Shown piece by piece: positions 26,279 through 34,973 of a stretch of DNA of 58,441 bases. Each line of letters begins with the position of its first letter. The first letter of the stretch is position 1. A model generated the notes under the pieces. That model had not been told where the DNA came from. It did no database searches and was given only the letters and a program-made list of their open reading frames with translations. Position numbers and translations under genes: made by a program. Source of the stretch: Nitrososphaerota archaeon (GTDB taxonomy: Archaea; Thermoproteota; Nitrososphaeria; Nitrososphaerales; UBA183); NCBI GenBank assembly GCA_027886865.1, contig JAPCJR010000010.1, positions 4,873 to 63,313 on the forward strand. Reading direction: 5' to 3'.

Positions 26279-27337
26279 TTGCGCTACTGGCTAGACTTGT
26301 TGACCCCGAAGCAAGTGCTTTTTTTCAAACCCGTGGCGGAGGAACTGCGGCGGAATGGTCACGAGGTCCTGCTCACTTCGAGGCACTATAGAGAGGTCGA
26401 GCAACTCGCCTCTCTGCTCCGAGTCGACCTGACCTACGTAGGCGCCCGCGGCGGTAAAGACACGTTCGACCAGCTCAGGGCGAGCCTGGAGAGGATGAAC
26501 TCGCTTCTCCCGGTCGTCGCAAAGTTCCAACCAAACGTCTCAGTCTCGGTGGCGTCTGCCGACTGCGCCCGCATCTCCTTCGGTATCAGGTGCAAGCACG
26601 TCGCAGTCAGCGACTCGCCCCACGCCGTCATTGCGGGGAAGCTCTCACTCCCGTTCTCTCACCACCTGCTGACCCCGTGGATAATCCCCTATCTCGCTTG
26701 GTACCGGTTCGGTCTGCAGCGACGGGAGATTACCAAGTACAGGGCGCTCGACCCTGCGGCCTGGCTCAAGAGAGAGCCGATCAACACCCCAATAGAGCTT
26801 GAGCTGCAGAGCGGAAGACCCACCATACTCGTGAGGCTCGAGGAGTCCTACGCCCCCTACATGATAGGCACGGACGATACCTGGGCGGACAAGGTGCTGC
26901 AGAAGCTTGCTTCGGAGTTTAGAGACTGTAACCTGATCGCGCTCTGCCGCTACCAGGACCAGCTCGAGAAGGTCCAGGAGAAGTTCGGGGACGTCTTCCA
27001 GGTGCCGGACAAGGTCGTGGATGGTGCGGGCCTGATCAGACGTTCAGACGTCTTCATCGGGATGGGAGGCACCATGACCACGGAGGCCGCTCTGATCGGC
27101 GTGCCTACCATATCCGCCTACCAGGGTCACGGGCTGTACACCGAGAGGTACCTCCGCGCGAGCGGGCTGCTGCTAAAGACCCACAATCTCGGCAGGCTGT
27201 CGCAGCTGGTGAGGAAGTCGCTCAAGCCAAGTTACAGGAAGCACTGCGCGAGGAAGGCGAAGAAGGTCCTGGACTCCATGGAAGACCCCGTGGAGAAGAT
27301 AGTGAAGTACCTGGTCGCGAAAGAGAACTTCTTGTAA
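26279..27337 (+). CDS. DUF354 family protein, glycosyltransferase-like
   Basis: 352-residue protein of the DUF354 family, which has a GT-B glycosyltransferase-like fold. Typical segments are WLDLLTPKQVLFFKPVAEEL near the N-terminus, DSPHA, and the C-terminal donor-site region FIGMGGTMTTEAALIGVPTI. It is probably a sugar transferase for surface glycans; donor and acceptor are unknown. TTG26279 follows a TTTTTTTATG TATA-like box by about 27 bases, so the message is leaderless. It is divergent from the dehydrogenase-like gene. Confidence 0.8.
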   Translation: MRYWLDLLTPKQVLFFKPVAEELRRNGHEVLLTSRHYREVEQLASLLRVDLTYVGARGGKDTFDQLRASLERMNSLLPVVAKFQPNVSVSVASADCARISFGIRCKHVAVSDSPHAVIAGKLSLPFSHHLLTPWIIPYLAWYRFGLQRREITKYRALDPAAWLKREPINTPIELELQSGRPTILVRLEESYAPYMIGTDDTWADKVLQKLASEFRDCNLIALCRYQDQLEKVQEKFGDVFQVPDKVVDGAGLIRRSDVFIGMGGTMTTEAALIGVPTISAYQGHGLYTERYLRASGLLLKTHNLGRLSQLVRKSLKPSYRKHCARKAKKVLDSMEDPVEKIVKYLVAKENFL

Positions 27338-27439
27338 GTGCAGCTGCTGATGATGTAGCCGGAGAGAGTTTCTAGGCGAGTCGAGGAGCGGGCAATCCAA
27401 GAATGCTTATCTGACCATTCGCTTAGCAGGCCAGACGAA

Positions 27440-27512
27440 AGCCCGGTAGTGTAGCGGCCAAGCATAGGGGCCTTTGGAGCCCTTGACCCAGGTTCGATTC
27501 CTGGCCGGGCTA
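27440..27512 (+). tRNA. tRNA-Gln (TTG anticodon)
   Basis: Complete cloverleaf of 73 nucleotides without CCA. The acceptor stem AGCCCGG pairs with CCGGGCT, the discriminator is A, and the anticodon loop is CTTTGGA with TTG in the anticodon position, on the stem GGGGC/GCCCT. The T arm is CCAGG-TTCGATT-CCTGG. No intron is seen. A possible box A (ATGCTTATCTG) lies about 33 bases upstream. The stop codon of the minus-strand gene downstream is formed by the last three bases of this tRNA. Confidence 0.93.
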
Positions 27513-28661
27513 TCGCTTCTTCATCTCGAAAGAGATTGTTTGCAAGCCTTTTGAATCGAGATATGACAGGAAAATGTATCCAACCTTCGCTGAACGATAG
27601 AACACCAAGTCTGACTGCAGCCGACTGCTCAATCTTCCCAGTTGAAACATGAGTTGTCGTCGCAGCAACTCATCGGACATCGATCGTGTGATTGTTACGA
27701 GCCTATTTTCGAAGATGACCACTCCGTCACGACTCATCATATCCGCACCGCCCTCGGAAGGGTCATTCAAAATCAAGTCTAGTCTGAGTTCCCGACTTGC
27801 GATAGCATAGGCGATTTCGGAACCTATTCTGCCATGAGGGTACCTATACCGAGTGAGTAACATCTCTCGCTCAAGTTCCCTTTTCAGTTCAACGCGGTAG
27901 GTCCCGGACGAGGTGCAAGACGACTTAATGAGCGCTAGTCCCATTGGATGCTCGGTTCGTTCGACGGAATAGAGCGAAATAGGATCAGAAAGATAAATCG
28001 AGGCAACCCTGATCCGCGGAGAGCCATAAGCCAGTCTTAGACGCACTCCATCAAATGAAACCAGTGAAACTCTTGGATATCGCTTGCCCTGCCTAAGTCC
28101 TAACCAAGCTGATGAATGACCATCGTGATAGACTCGGATTTTCCTCACTCGACCGAAGAAGTCCCTGATGCTTGTCTCTAAGAAGCACCCCTTTCCAGGT
28201 GCAAATCCAAGGTATCTGACTGGTTCCACTAGGACTTGAAAGTTTGAAACGCCCTCAAGAGGGGGTTGTTGTTGAGCCTCAAAGTGAAAACCTTCGCTGT
28301 CGGAAGCCAATGAAATCTGGTTTTTTGTCGGTAACCATGAGAAGTTGACTTCGTTTTTCATCATAATTTTCGGTACTTTAGAAAGGAATTCGCGTGTAGT
28401 GAGCAATTCGGGAGAGATAACCAGGGTTTGACCTGCTTTTCCGATATCATTTGGCGTGGTGGCCATCCATATCGGTCCTCCCTCGTATTGGTGATAGACC
28501 GATTTTCCCGACTCGAGATAAGAGACCTTGAGCAGAGTTTTTTCACCGGCTATGAAGCCAACGATGCAATTCTCAAGCAGAGACGAATTCAAGAAAGACA
28601 TTGTACCTCGATCAGTGCGCAGATACATTCTGTTCTGCGTGCCCAGAGTCACATTCAGCAT
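27510..28661 (-). CDS. Unknown protein with PD-(D/E)xK-like motif on a tRNA-bounded island
   Basis: 383-residue protein not assigned to a family. The C-terminal 107 residues hold a pattern like restriction-type nucleases: Glu282 in GRIGSEIAYAI, Asp307 in SEGGADMM, and Glu318 with Arg320 in VVIFENRLV. A helical tail follows. The N-terminal 270 residues are beta-rich and unfamiliar. ATG28661 lies about 27 bases after a TATA-like GTTATTAC on the minus strand. The gene fills the space between tRNA-Gln and a second tRNA 3' end and is visibly more A/T-rich than its neighbours, so it is probably acquired DNA. The nuclease role is inference. Confidence 0.65.
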   Translation of the reverse strand: MLNVTLGTQNRMYLRTDRGTMSFLNSSLLENCIVGFIAGEKTLLKVSYLESGKSVYHQYEGGPIWMATTPNDIGKAGQTLVISPELLTTREFLSKVPKIMMKNEVNFSWLPTKNQISLASDSEGFHFEAQQQPPLEGVSNFQVLVEPVRYLGFAPGKGCFLETSIRDFFGRVRKIRVYHDGHSSAWLGLRQGKRYPRVSLVSFDGVRLRLAYGSPRIRVASIYLSDPISLYSVERTEHPMGLALIKSSCTSSGTYRVELKRELEREMLLTRYRYPHGRIGSEIAYAIASRELRLDLILNDPSEGGADMMSRDGVVIFENRLVTITRSMSDELLRRQLMFQLGRLSSRLQSDLVFYRSAKVGYIFLSYLDSKGLQTISFEMKKR

Positions 28662-28702
28662 GAAAACATATGATGACTGCAGTAATAACGACCCTCGAAT
28701 TG

Positions 28703-28733
28703 GGCGACCTAGGTTCGAATCCTAGCCGGGCTA
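28703..28733 (+). pseudogene. tRNA 3'-end remnant (T arm and acceptor strand)
   Basis: This stretch carries a good T arm (CTAGG-TTCGAAT-CCTAG) followed by CCGGGCTA, the same acceptor strand and discriminator as the tRNA-Gln 1.2 kb upstream. No matching 5' half (AGCCCGG) is found in the 100 bases before it. The last 25 bases differ from tRNA-Gln at only a few positions, including a compensated T-stem pair. It looks like the displaced 3' end of a tRNA after integration, or a decayed tandem tRNA. A run of T (28735-28739) follows. Confidence 0.6.
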
Positions 28734-28828
28734 CTTTTTCCTATCTGGCACGACGGAATCCTACTACCCGGAAAACTGGCCCGCAAGGCTTAAGTGAACA
28801 TCGTAGTCCCGCTGCGAAAGTCATCCTC

Positions 28829-31204
28829 GTGAACACGCGCCACGGACGCCAAACCTTAGCGGCGCTCGGCCTGCTTGTTCTATTGGTCTTCTCGGCTTCC
28901 TCTCACCCGTTCGTTCATGGCCAGGCGTTGGTCGCTACGGCGAACGTCGGAGGCACTTCATACGGGGTCGCGTACGACTCCGGAAAGGGCGAGGTGTTTG
29001 TGACGCACTTTTTCAACGATAGCGTATCGGTCCTCTCCGACACGAACAATAACGTGGTCGCGACGGTACAGTTTGGTCAAAATTACGAACCGACAGGCTT
29101 GACCTATGACTCCGGAAAGGGCGAGATATTCGTTGCGAACTACGGGGCCAACACGGTCTCGGTGATCTCGGACCAGACGAACAAGGTGCTCCTCAACGTG
29201 TCGGTAGGGGCGTATCCGTATGTGGCCGCCTATGATTCCGGGAAGAGTGAGGTCTTCGTGGGGAGCGGCACCTCTAGGACTGCCTCCTCGGTCTCGGTGA
29301 TCTCCGATGCCACAAACACCGTTGTAGCGACCGTGCCGGTTGGGGACTACCCCGCGGGAATCGCCTACGACTCTGCCAAAGGGGAGGTTTTTGTGACCGG
29401 CTACGAGGCGAATTCTGTCACAGTGATATCTGACTCTAACAACTCGGTGGTCGCAACGATAAACGTCGGGACCGGTCCATCAGGCGTCGCGTACGACTCG
29501 GCCAAGGGCGAGGTATTCGTGGCGAACTATGGGGACAACTCGGTCTCCGTGATCAGCGACACGACCAACTCGGTTGTGCACACGATCGCCGGCACCCTCG
29601 CTCTTGGGCCGCTCGGCCCCCGCGACATTGTATACGACTCAGCCAAAGGTGAGCTGTTCGTCGCCAACGCGGGTAACGAGAGCGTCACCACAACCTCGGT
29701 GTCCGTCATAAGCGACACCACCGACTCGGTCACGACGGCCGTCAATACTGGGGTCAGCGACACCTTCCTCGCCTATGACCCCGCTAAAGGGGAGATTTTC
29801 GTCGGGGGTGACGGAGACTTCATCGTCTCTGTGATCTCAGATAGCGCAGAAGCGGTGAGCTACTCCTCGCAGTCCACATCCTCGACGTCAGCGTCCGCGG
29901 TGACCTCCACCTCTTCTTGCTTCAGCTCTGGCTCCATCGGAGCGCAGCTCTCGGTATCATGCACCAGCTTCACGTATGACACGGGCACGGCCCAGGGCGG
30001 CCCGGGAGTGGTGGGCGTCGGGCTTGACCCCATCGGCCTCGTCTATGACTCCGCCAAGAGTGAAGTGTATGTGACTGAGTTCTCAGCCCCTGCGGTCGCA
30101 GCCATCTCCGACGCCAGCAACTCAATCGTTGCGACGGTAGAGATACCCGGGCTCAACAATGCGGGATTCCAATCTAGTCCAAGCCCCCAGTACGTCGCCT
30201 ACGACTCGGCCAAGGGCGAGATTTTCGCATCCAATCTCTACGGCAACTGTCTCACGGTAATCTCCGACGCGACGAACACGGTCCTCGCAACGATCGACCT
30301 TGGTAACCAGTCGATGAACAACGGGATTGGTGGTTATCCTGTAGAGCTAGCCTACGACTCCGGCAAGGGGGAGATATTCGTGGTGAACCAGGGTCAGTCC
30401 ACCATTGTTGGCCAATATGACGCTAGCGCAGGCTTCGTTTCCGTAATCTCCGACACGACCAACTCTGTGGTTGCGACAATACCTCTTGGCGATTTTCCCA
30501 GCGCCATCGCCTACGACCCCGCCAAGGGCGAGATGTTCGTCGCCGAAGATGGGGCAACCCCCTCCAATGTAAGCGCGTCTAACACCGCGCACGGCGTGAT
30601 CTCCATCATCTCTGACTCCAGCAACTCGATAGTCGCGACCGTGAACGTGGGGCCCTTCCCCGGCGGCGTGGCCTATGACCCCGCCAAAGGCGAGATGTTC
30701 GTCTCCAGCTCCGGTAGCACCACGGTCTCCGGCAGCGTCTCCATCATCTCTGACTCCAGCAACTCGATAGTCGCGACCGTGCCCCTGGCCGACGCGGGTG
30801 CTCTGGCGTATGACTCCGCCAAGGGTGAGTTCTTCGTCGTAACTCCCAGCTCCAACAGCACCGAAATAATCTCCGACGCGACGAACTCAGTGGTCGGGAT
30901 AAAGGCGGCAGGGCCGGCTCCCTTTGCAATCGTCTATGATTCCGCCAAGAGCGAGTTCTTCGTATCGAACCCGAGCCCCGCCGATACCGTGACCGTCATC
31001 TCCGACTCGAGCCCCACCTCCACTACCACGTCGACCACCACAAAGTCGAGCAGCTTGGCGCTCGACCCGTCGTATCTGGCGATAGTCGCGGTCAACGTCG
31101 CAGTGTTCGCCGTGCTGGGGGCGCTCGTCGCGAAGGGACGGTATGCACGCAATCCTTCAGTCGGACGCGGGGGAATGTCCATGCAGCCTTACGAGTCTCT
31201 TTGA
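28829..31204 (+). CDS. Secreted YVTN-type beta-propeller surface protein
   Basis: About 791 residues. A signal peptide (LAALGLLVLLVFSASSHPF) is followed by at least thirteen copies of a repeat of about 45 residues with the core AYDSGKGEVFV and SVISDTTNSVVATV, as in YVTN-family surface propellers. A Ser/Thr-rich linker breaks the repeats near residues 345-365, and a Thr/Ser stalk and a membrane segment (YLAIVAVNVAVFAVLGALVA) end the protein, so it is anchored at the cell surface. GTG28829 is chosen because it begins the signal peptide; the frame continues upstream through the tRNA remnant without meaning. It may mediate adhesion or be an envelope component. Confidence 0.88.
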   Translation: MNTRHGRQTLAALGLLVLLVFSASSHPFVHGQALVATANVGGTSYGVAYDSGKGEVFVTHFFNDSVSVLSDTNNNVVATVQFGQNYEPTGLTYDSGKGEIFVANYGANTVSVISDQTNKVLLNVSVGAYPYVAAYDSGKSEVFVGSGTSRTASSVSVISDATNTVVATVPVGDYPAGIAYDSAKGEVFVTGYEANSVTVISDSNNSVVATINVGTGPSGVAYDSAKGEVFVANYGDNSVSVISDTTNSVVHTIAGTLALGPLGPRDIVYDSAKGELFVANAGNESVTTTSVSVISDTTDSVTTAVNTGVSDTFLAYDPAKGEIFVGGDGDFIVSVISDSAEAVSYSSQSTSSTSASAVTSTSSCFSSGSIGAQLSVSCTSFTYDTGTAQGGPGVVGVGLDPIGLVYDSAKSEVYVTEFSAPAVAAISDASNSIVATVEIPGLNNAGFQSSPSPQYVAYDSAKGEIFASNLYGNCLTVISDATNTVLATIDLGNQSMNNGIGGYPVELAYDSGKGEIFVVNQGQSTIVGQYDASAGFVSVISDTTNSVVATIPLGDFPSAIAYDPAKGEMFVAEDGATPSNVSASNTAHGVISIISDSSNSIVATVNVGPFPGGVAYDPAKGEMFVSSSGSTTVSGSVSIISDSSNSIVATVPLADAGALAYDSAKGEFFVVTPSSNSTEIISDATNSVVGIKAAGPAPFAIVYDSAKSEFFVSNPSPADTVTVISDSSPTSTTTSTTTKSSSLALDPSYLAIVAVNVAVFAVLGALVAKGRYARNPSVGRGGMSMQPYESL

Positions 31205-31262
31205 GTTCGGCCGTCAAAGCAAGAAGCTTAAGTTCTTCCAGAAGTCGAACCGACGGAATACC

Positions 31263-31352
31263 TTGAACCGGCGCTGGAGGAGGGTCCTGAGCATCGTCGT
31301 GATTCTTCTCTTGGTCCTCTCGGCGGTCGTGAGTATCCTGCTCTATCCGTAG
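31263..31352 (+). CDS. Small single-span membrane protein (29 residues)
   Basis: A TTG at 31263 opens a 29-residue frame with a basic N-terminus (NRRWRR) and one hydrophobic segment (VLSIVVILLLVLSAVVSILL). A TATA-like AAGCTTAAG lies about 31 bases upstream, the spacing seen for leaderless genes elsewhere here. The frame extends upstream into the preceding gene, but that part has no protein character. Function unknown. Confidence 0.5.
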   Translation: MNRRWRRVLSIVVILLLVLSAVVSILLYP

Positions 31353-31373
31353 CTTCCGTCTCCCAACGCGCTT

Positions 31374-32729
31374 TCACGCGATGGTGATGGCTGTCCCCTT
31401 TCGCGGGAGCGTCACCCTACACTTCGTGAGCGAGGAGAAGAGGTCGGCCCTTTCAGTATGGACCGGCACCACCCGCTTTGCCCCCACGCGGTTGACCAAG
31501 TCCCGGACCCTTTCCATCGGGGCGTGGCCCGATGCATGAATCTGATGGTAGCTGAAGCCGTAGTGTTCTACCCAGTTTCGGATCACCTGCTCATCCTGCT
31601 CCCCCTCTTCATTGAAAGCCTCGGTCGTAGCGTGGATGTACGTCCCACCTTTCTCTGGTCTGATGTCTATCAGTTCAGGCAAACACCATTGGTCGAGGTG
31701 CAGCAGGACATCTTTCTCGTTCTCGCGTATCTGTGACGCCGTCATCCCAGAATCGAGGAACCTCCTCTCCCAAGCAAAGTAGTCGCTATCGTCGTAAGTT
31801 CCCTTCTTCTTCCTCCTGACATAGACAGATACGTCCTTCCCGACCCTCGGGAGTTTCAGGTGCTTGTCCTCCGCTAGCTTGTCGAGCAGGATCGCGACCT
31901 TCATCGAGACGACCAGCCTTCTCCCGTTCGTTTGGCAGGCCTCGTGGAACGACGCGACCCTGTCAAGGTCGTTGCCCCTAAACGAGGAGAATGCTAGGCG
32001 CTTGCTCTTCGAGAGCAGGCGCGATGCGCGCTCCGCGACCTCCCGCTCCCCTATCTCCGCCTTCGGGTCACCCTCTTTCACCCTCGTCCCCTCGGTCACC
32101 AGTATGGCCGGACTGGCGGCCGCCGCTCTCTCTATGAAATCGTCCGTCATTGACCCCATCGGGCCGTGGAATCGAAAATCTCCCGTGTACGCGAGGGTTC
32201 CTGCCGATGTATGTAGTATGAAGCCGTACGCGCCCGGTATGGAGTGGTCGACGTGCACCGGCTCTACTTCAATCGCCCCAACCCTGAACTTGTCCCCGGT
32301 CCTGAAGGTCTTGACCTTGTGGCCGTCAAGTGGGGAGTCGCCGGAATCTGAATACGCCGAATGAATCAGGGAAGTCGTCTCGCCGCAGTGGACTGGTATC
32401 TCGGGGTCTGTGAGGTTGATCCTTCCCATGTGGTCAAAGTGATAGTGGCTCAATAGTATCGCATCTATCTCGGGCGCGGAGTGCTTCATCGTCGTGTTCT
32501 GGAGAGCCTGCTCCGAGTAGAGGCCCGTGAGCTGCGGGAGGAGCCCGAACTCAAAGTAGTCCCCCGCGCCGTTCACGTTCCTCGGCTCGATGTTGGAGGA
32601 GAAGTAGTCGGACCCGTCGGAGAACCCTGACCCGAAGTCTAGGAGCACTTTCGTGTCCCCGTCTTGGACCAAGATCTTGTTCCCTCCAATCTGGTTGACG
32701 CCTCCGTAGCATGTTATCGAAACCGTCAT
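31374..32729 (-). CDS. RNase J-like metallo-beta-lactamase nuclease
   Basis: 451-residue metallo-beta-lactamase-fold protein with the beta-CASP organisation of RNase J and mRNA-processing nucleases. Zinc ligands are in HYHFDHMGR, then DHSIPGAYG, YTGDFRFHG and HASGHAP near the C-terminus, with PVHTE last. It probably trims or degrades RNA. ATG32729 lies about 27 bases after a CATATATCAC TATA box on the minus strand, so the message is leaderless. It is shorter than bacterial RNase J and lacks the C-terminal extension. Confidence 0.85.
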   Translation of the reverse strand: MTVSITCYGGVNQIGGNKILVQDGDTKVLLDFGSGFSDGSDYFSSNIEPRNVNGAGDYFEFGLLPQLTGLYSEQALQNTTMKHSAPEIDAILLSHYHFDHMGRINLTDPEIPVHCGETTSLIHSAYSDSGDSPLDGHKVKTFRTGDKFRVGAIEVEPVHVDHSIPGAYGFILHTSAGTLAYTGDFRFHGPMGSMTDDFIERAAAASPAILVTEGTRVKEGDPKAEIGEREVAERASRLLSKSKRLAFSSFRGNDLDRVASFHEACQTNGRRLVVSMKVAILLDKLAEDKHLKLPRVGKDVSVYVRRKKKGTYDDSDYFAWERRFLDSGMTASQIRENEKDVLLHLDQWCLPELIDIRPEKGGTYIHATTEAFNEEGEQDEQVIRNWVEHYGFSYHQIHASGHAPMERVRDLVNRVGAKRVVPVHTERADLFSSLTKCRVTLPRKGTAITIA

Positions 32730-32782
32730 CCGAGAGGCTCGATACCGTGGTGATATATGAAGGAGAACCGAGATGCCGCTCG

Positions 32783-34192
32783 TCAGACTATCCGGGTCAG
32801 GCTCGGCAGGAGAGGGTTGTCATCGTCGTGTTCCAAGACGTACGGCTCCGTGCTGGGTTTCTCCCCGACGATTATGGTGGCCCTGTCTTTCATGAATATC
32901 CTCGCGTACCTGCGGCTCATCGCCAGGAACCTGGCTTTCATCTGGGCGTCGCTGTGCAGCATCACGAGGAGCGCGTCGTTGGAGGTGGCCTGAATCTTGG
33001 AGATCCTGGCCGAAAGGCCTTCGAGTACGGTGTTCGAGCTCGAGGCAAACGTGCTCTCCAGCTGGACCATCGACTCCACGGACAGAACGTTCCCGGTCTT
33101 CGAGTTCTTCCTTACCTTCTCGATCAACCCGGTTATCTTTCCAAAAAGTTCGTGGTCGCTGTCGGCGCCGACCGCGTAAAACGGGGGTTCGAGACGTTCA
33201 TCGTCCCTCTCCATGGAGGCAACAGCAAAGTTGTTGTTGAACGCATCCCTGGAGACGTATGGCCTGACACGGTCGGATATATCCTGCAAAGGTGAGGATG
33301 GCAGCGGTAGAAGGAACGCGCCGTGGCCCAGGTTTAGCGCGTTTATGATAGAGAGCAATTCGACTATGCGCAGGCACGCGTAAGGGACATTCCCGTCGTA
33401 GACTAGAGCGAAGGTACTGCCCTTCGGAATTCCGCCGAACAGGTGGTCCAGTTTCAGAGTGCCGAACGAGAAGGCGTCGCGCGTGTCGTTCAGAGGCTTG
33501 ACGGTGTGCGCCTTTGAGAAGTCGCGGTGCGGTCGGTATTCGAGCGCCGTGAATGTGCCTCCATCGAGCGTGAAGAGGTGCTTATGCTGGTCAATCGGCG
33601 TTCCTCTCAGTTTCGTCAGCTCGAACTCGCGCAGGAGCGCGCCGTTCTCTTCCAGTCTCCTGAGGATGGCGATGCCGTCGACCAGATACTCCATGGACGT
33701 CCTCTCCGGCTCTTCGCTCACGAAGATGATCCGGGCGTCGGTGGTGTCCACAAGGGCCATCAGCGCCTTCTCCGCCTTTATCCTCTCCTTCTCCTCCATT
33801 TCCTTCGCAAAGGCGTCCCAGGTGTCGACGACGATCACTTTCGTCTTCTTGCCCCGCCCCTTGATTGCCTTGATCATGGCAGAGACGATGAAGGAGCTGT
33901 TGCCCAGCCTCAGGTCCACGAATCCCCCCTCGCCAATCAGCTGCGTCGATGCCGAGTTGTGTTTTCGGAGCTTCTCCTTCGAGACTCTAGCCGAGATGTA
34001 GACACCGCCGTCCTTACCGGCCAGGCTATGCATCAATTGCAGTGCAAGGGTCGTCTTTCCCGTTCCTGCATCCCCCTTGATGAGGAGGGTGTTGCCTCCG
34101 GTCTGCAAGAACTCCGCGAGACCGTCTAGCTTAGCCAGCATCTTCGTGTTCTCTGACAAGTCAGCAGAAGCAGCCTCCACCTCTGACTTCAA
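32783..34192 (-). CDS. RecA-superfamily ATPase, GvpD/KaiC-like
   Basis: 469-residue protein with a P-loop ATPase domain: Walker A is GDAGTGKTTLAL near residue 40, and Walker B is KVIVVDTWDAF near residue 118. A second, Walker-less RecA-like region seems to follow (FSFGTLKLDHLFGGIPKGSTFA). Archaeal homologues are annotated as GvpD-like or KaiC-like ATPases with poorly known regulatory roles; no gas vesicle genes are near. The start is TTG34192. Confidence 0.75.
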   Translation of the reverse strand: MKSEVEAASADLSENTKMLAKLDGLAEFLQTGGNTLLIKGDAGTGKTTLALQLMHSLAGKDGGVYISARVSKEKLRKHNSASTQLIGEGGFVDLRLGNSSFIVSAMIKAIKGRGKKTKVIVVDTWDAFAKEMEEKERIKAEKALMALVDTTDARIIFVSEEPERTSMEYLVDGIAILRRLEENGALLREFELTKLRGTPIDQHKHLFTLDGGTFTALEYRPHRDFSKAHTVKPLNDTRDAFSFGTLKLDHLFGGIPKGSTFALVYDGNVPYACLRIVELLSIINALNLGHGAFLLPLPSSPLQDISDRVRPYVSRDAFNNNFAVASMERDDERLEPPFYAVGADSDHELFGKITGLIEKVRKNSKTGNVLSVESMVQLESTFASSSNTVLEGLSARISKIQATSNDALLVMLHSDAQMKARFLAMSRRYARIFMKDRATIIVGEKPSTEPYVLEHDDDNPLLPSLTRIV

Positions 34193-34367
34193 ATCGTTTC
34201 TCCGAGGTTAGCGTTGAAGCGACGACTACAGGAGGCTTCCTTCGCCATTGCAACTGTGGGACGTCCGAACAATTTAATCATACCGCACGCCTACGCGGAT
34301 AATCGACCCCGTTGTAAAGGCTACTGAAGTGGCATCTTATATCGGAGCAGAAGCAACATCCGCATGA

Positions 34368-34907
34368 TTGACCAGCAAGCTGACGGCGGGACCCAACGCG
34401 CCCCGAGAGGTGAACGTGGTGATCGAGATTCCGCGGGGAAGCAACGTGAAGTATGAGATCGACGAAGAAACAGGTTTCGTCTTCGTCGACCGTTTCCTAT
34501 ACACACCGACATATTATCCGTTCAATTATGGGTTCATCCCCCAGACCGAGGGGGAGGACGGCGACCCGCTCGACGTTCTCGTGGTGACCGAGGAACCCGT
34601 CTTCCCGATGTCCGTAATCCGGTCGAGACCGATCGGAGTGCTAATGATGGAGGACGAGAAAGGGCCCGATGCGAAGATAATCGCACTCCCCGACCGCCAC
34701 GTCGACCCCAACTACTCTGGCATCGAGGAGATGCGCCAGCTCCCCGAGTTCACCAGGAAGCAGATCGAACACTTCTTCCTGCACTACAAGGAGTCCGAGC
34801 CCGGCAAGTTCGTCAAAGTTGAGGGTTGGATGGGCCAGAAGCACGCCAGGGCGCTGGTCAAGGAAGCAGCGGAGCGCTTCTCGGCGCACCGGAAGAAGAG
34901 CAGGTAG
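34368..34907 (+). CDS. ppa: Inorganic pyrophosphatase
   Basis: Soluble family I pyrophosphatase of 179 residues, hydrolysing PPi to phosphate. The active-site signature is EDGDPLDVLVV, with upstream IEIPRGSNVKYE and downstream PDRHVDPNY. TTG34368 starts in frame about 30 bases after a TATA-like CTTATATCGG. Length and motifs are normal for the family. Confidence 0.95.
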   Translation: MTSKLTAGPNAPREVNVVIEIPRGSNVKYEIDEETGFVFVDRFLYTPTYYPFNYGFIPQTEGEDGDPLDVLVVTEEPVFPMSVIRSRPIGVLMMEDEKGPDAKIIALPDRHVDPNYSGIEEMRQLPEFTRKQIEHFFLHYKESEPGKFVKVEGWMGQKHARALVKEAAERFSAHRKKSR

Positions 34908-34973
34908 TCGTTCTCCCTGTGTCCTTTCCAGTAGGCAAGCTTAATTCGTGTCGAGCGCTCCCCGCCGGCACAC

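Noticed and set aside
28703..28733. A second functional tRNA gene
   Set aside because: A good T arm and acceptor strand are present, but no 5' half or proper anticodon arm was found upstream, so it is listed as a remnant.
28829..31204. CRISPR-like repeat array
   Set aside because: The repeated DNA is coding and corresponds to protein repeats of about 45 residues with variable DNA; there are no uniform repeats with spacers.
32783..34192. Circadian KaiC homologue
   Set aside because: Only one clear Walker A is seen and there are no KaiA/B partners; a general RecA-fold ATPase is safer.
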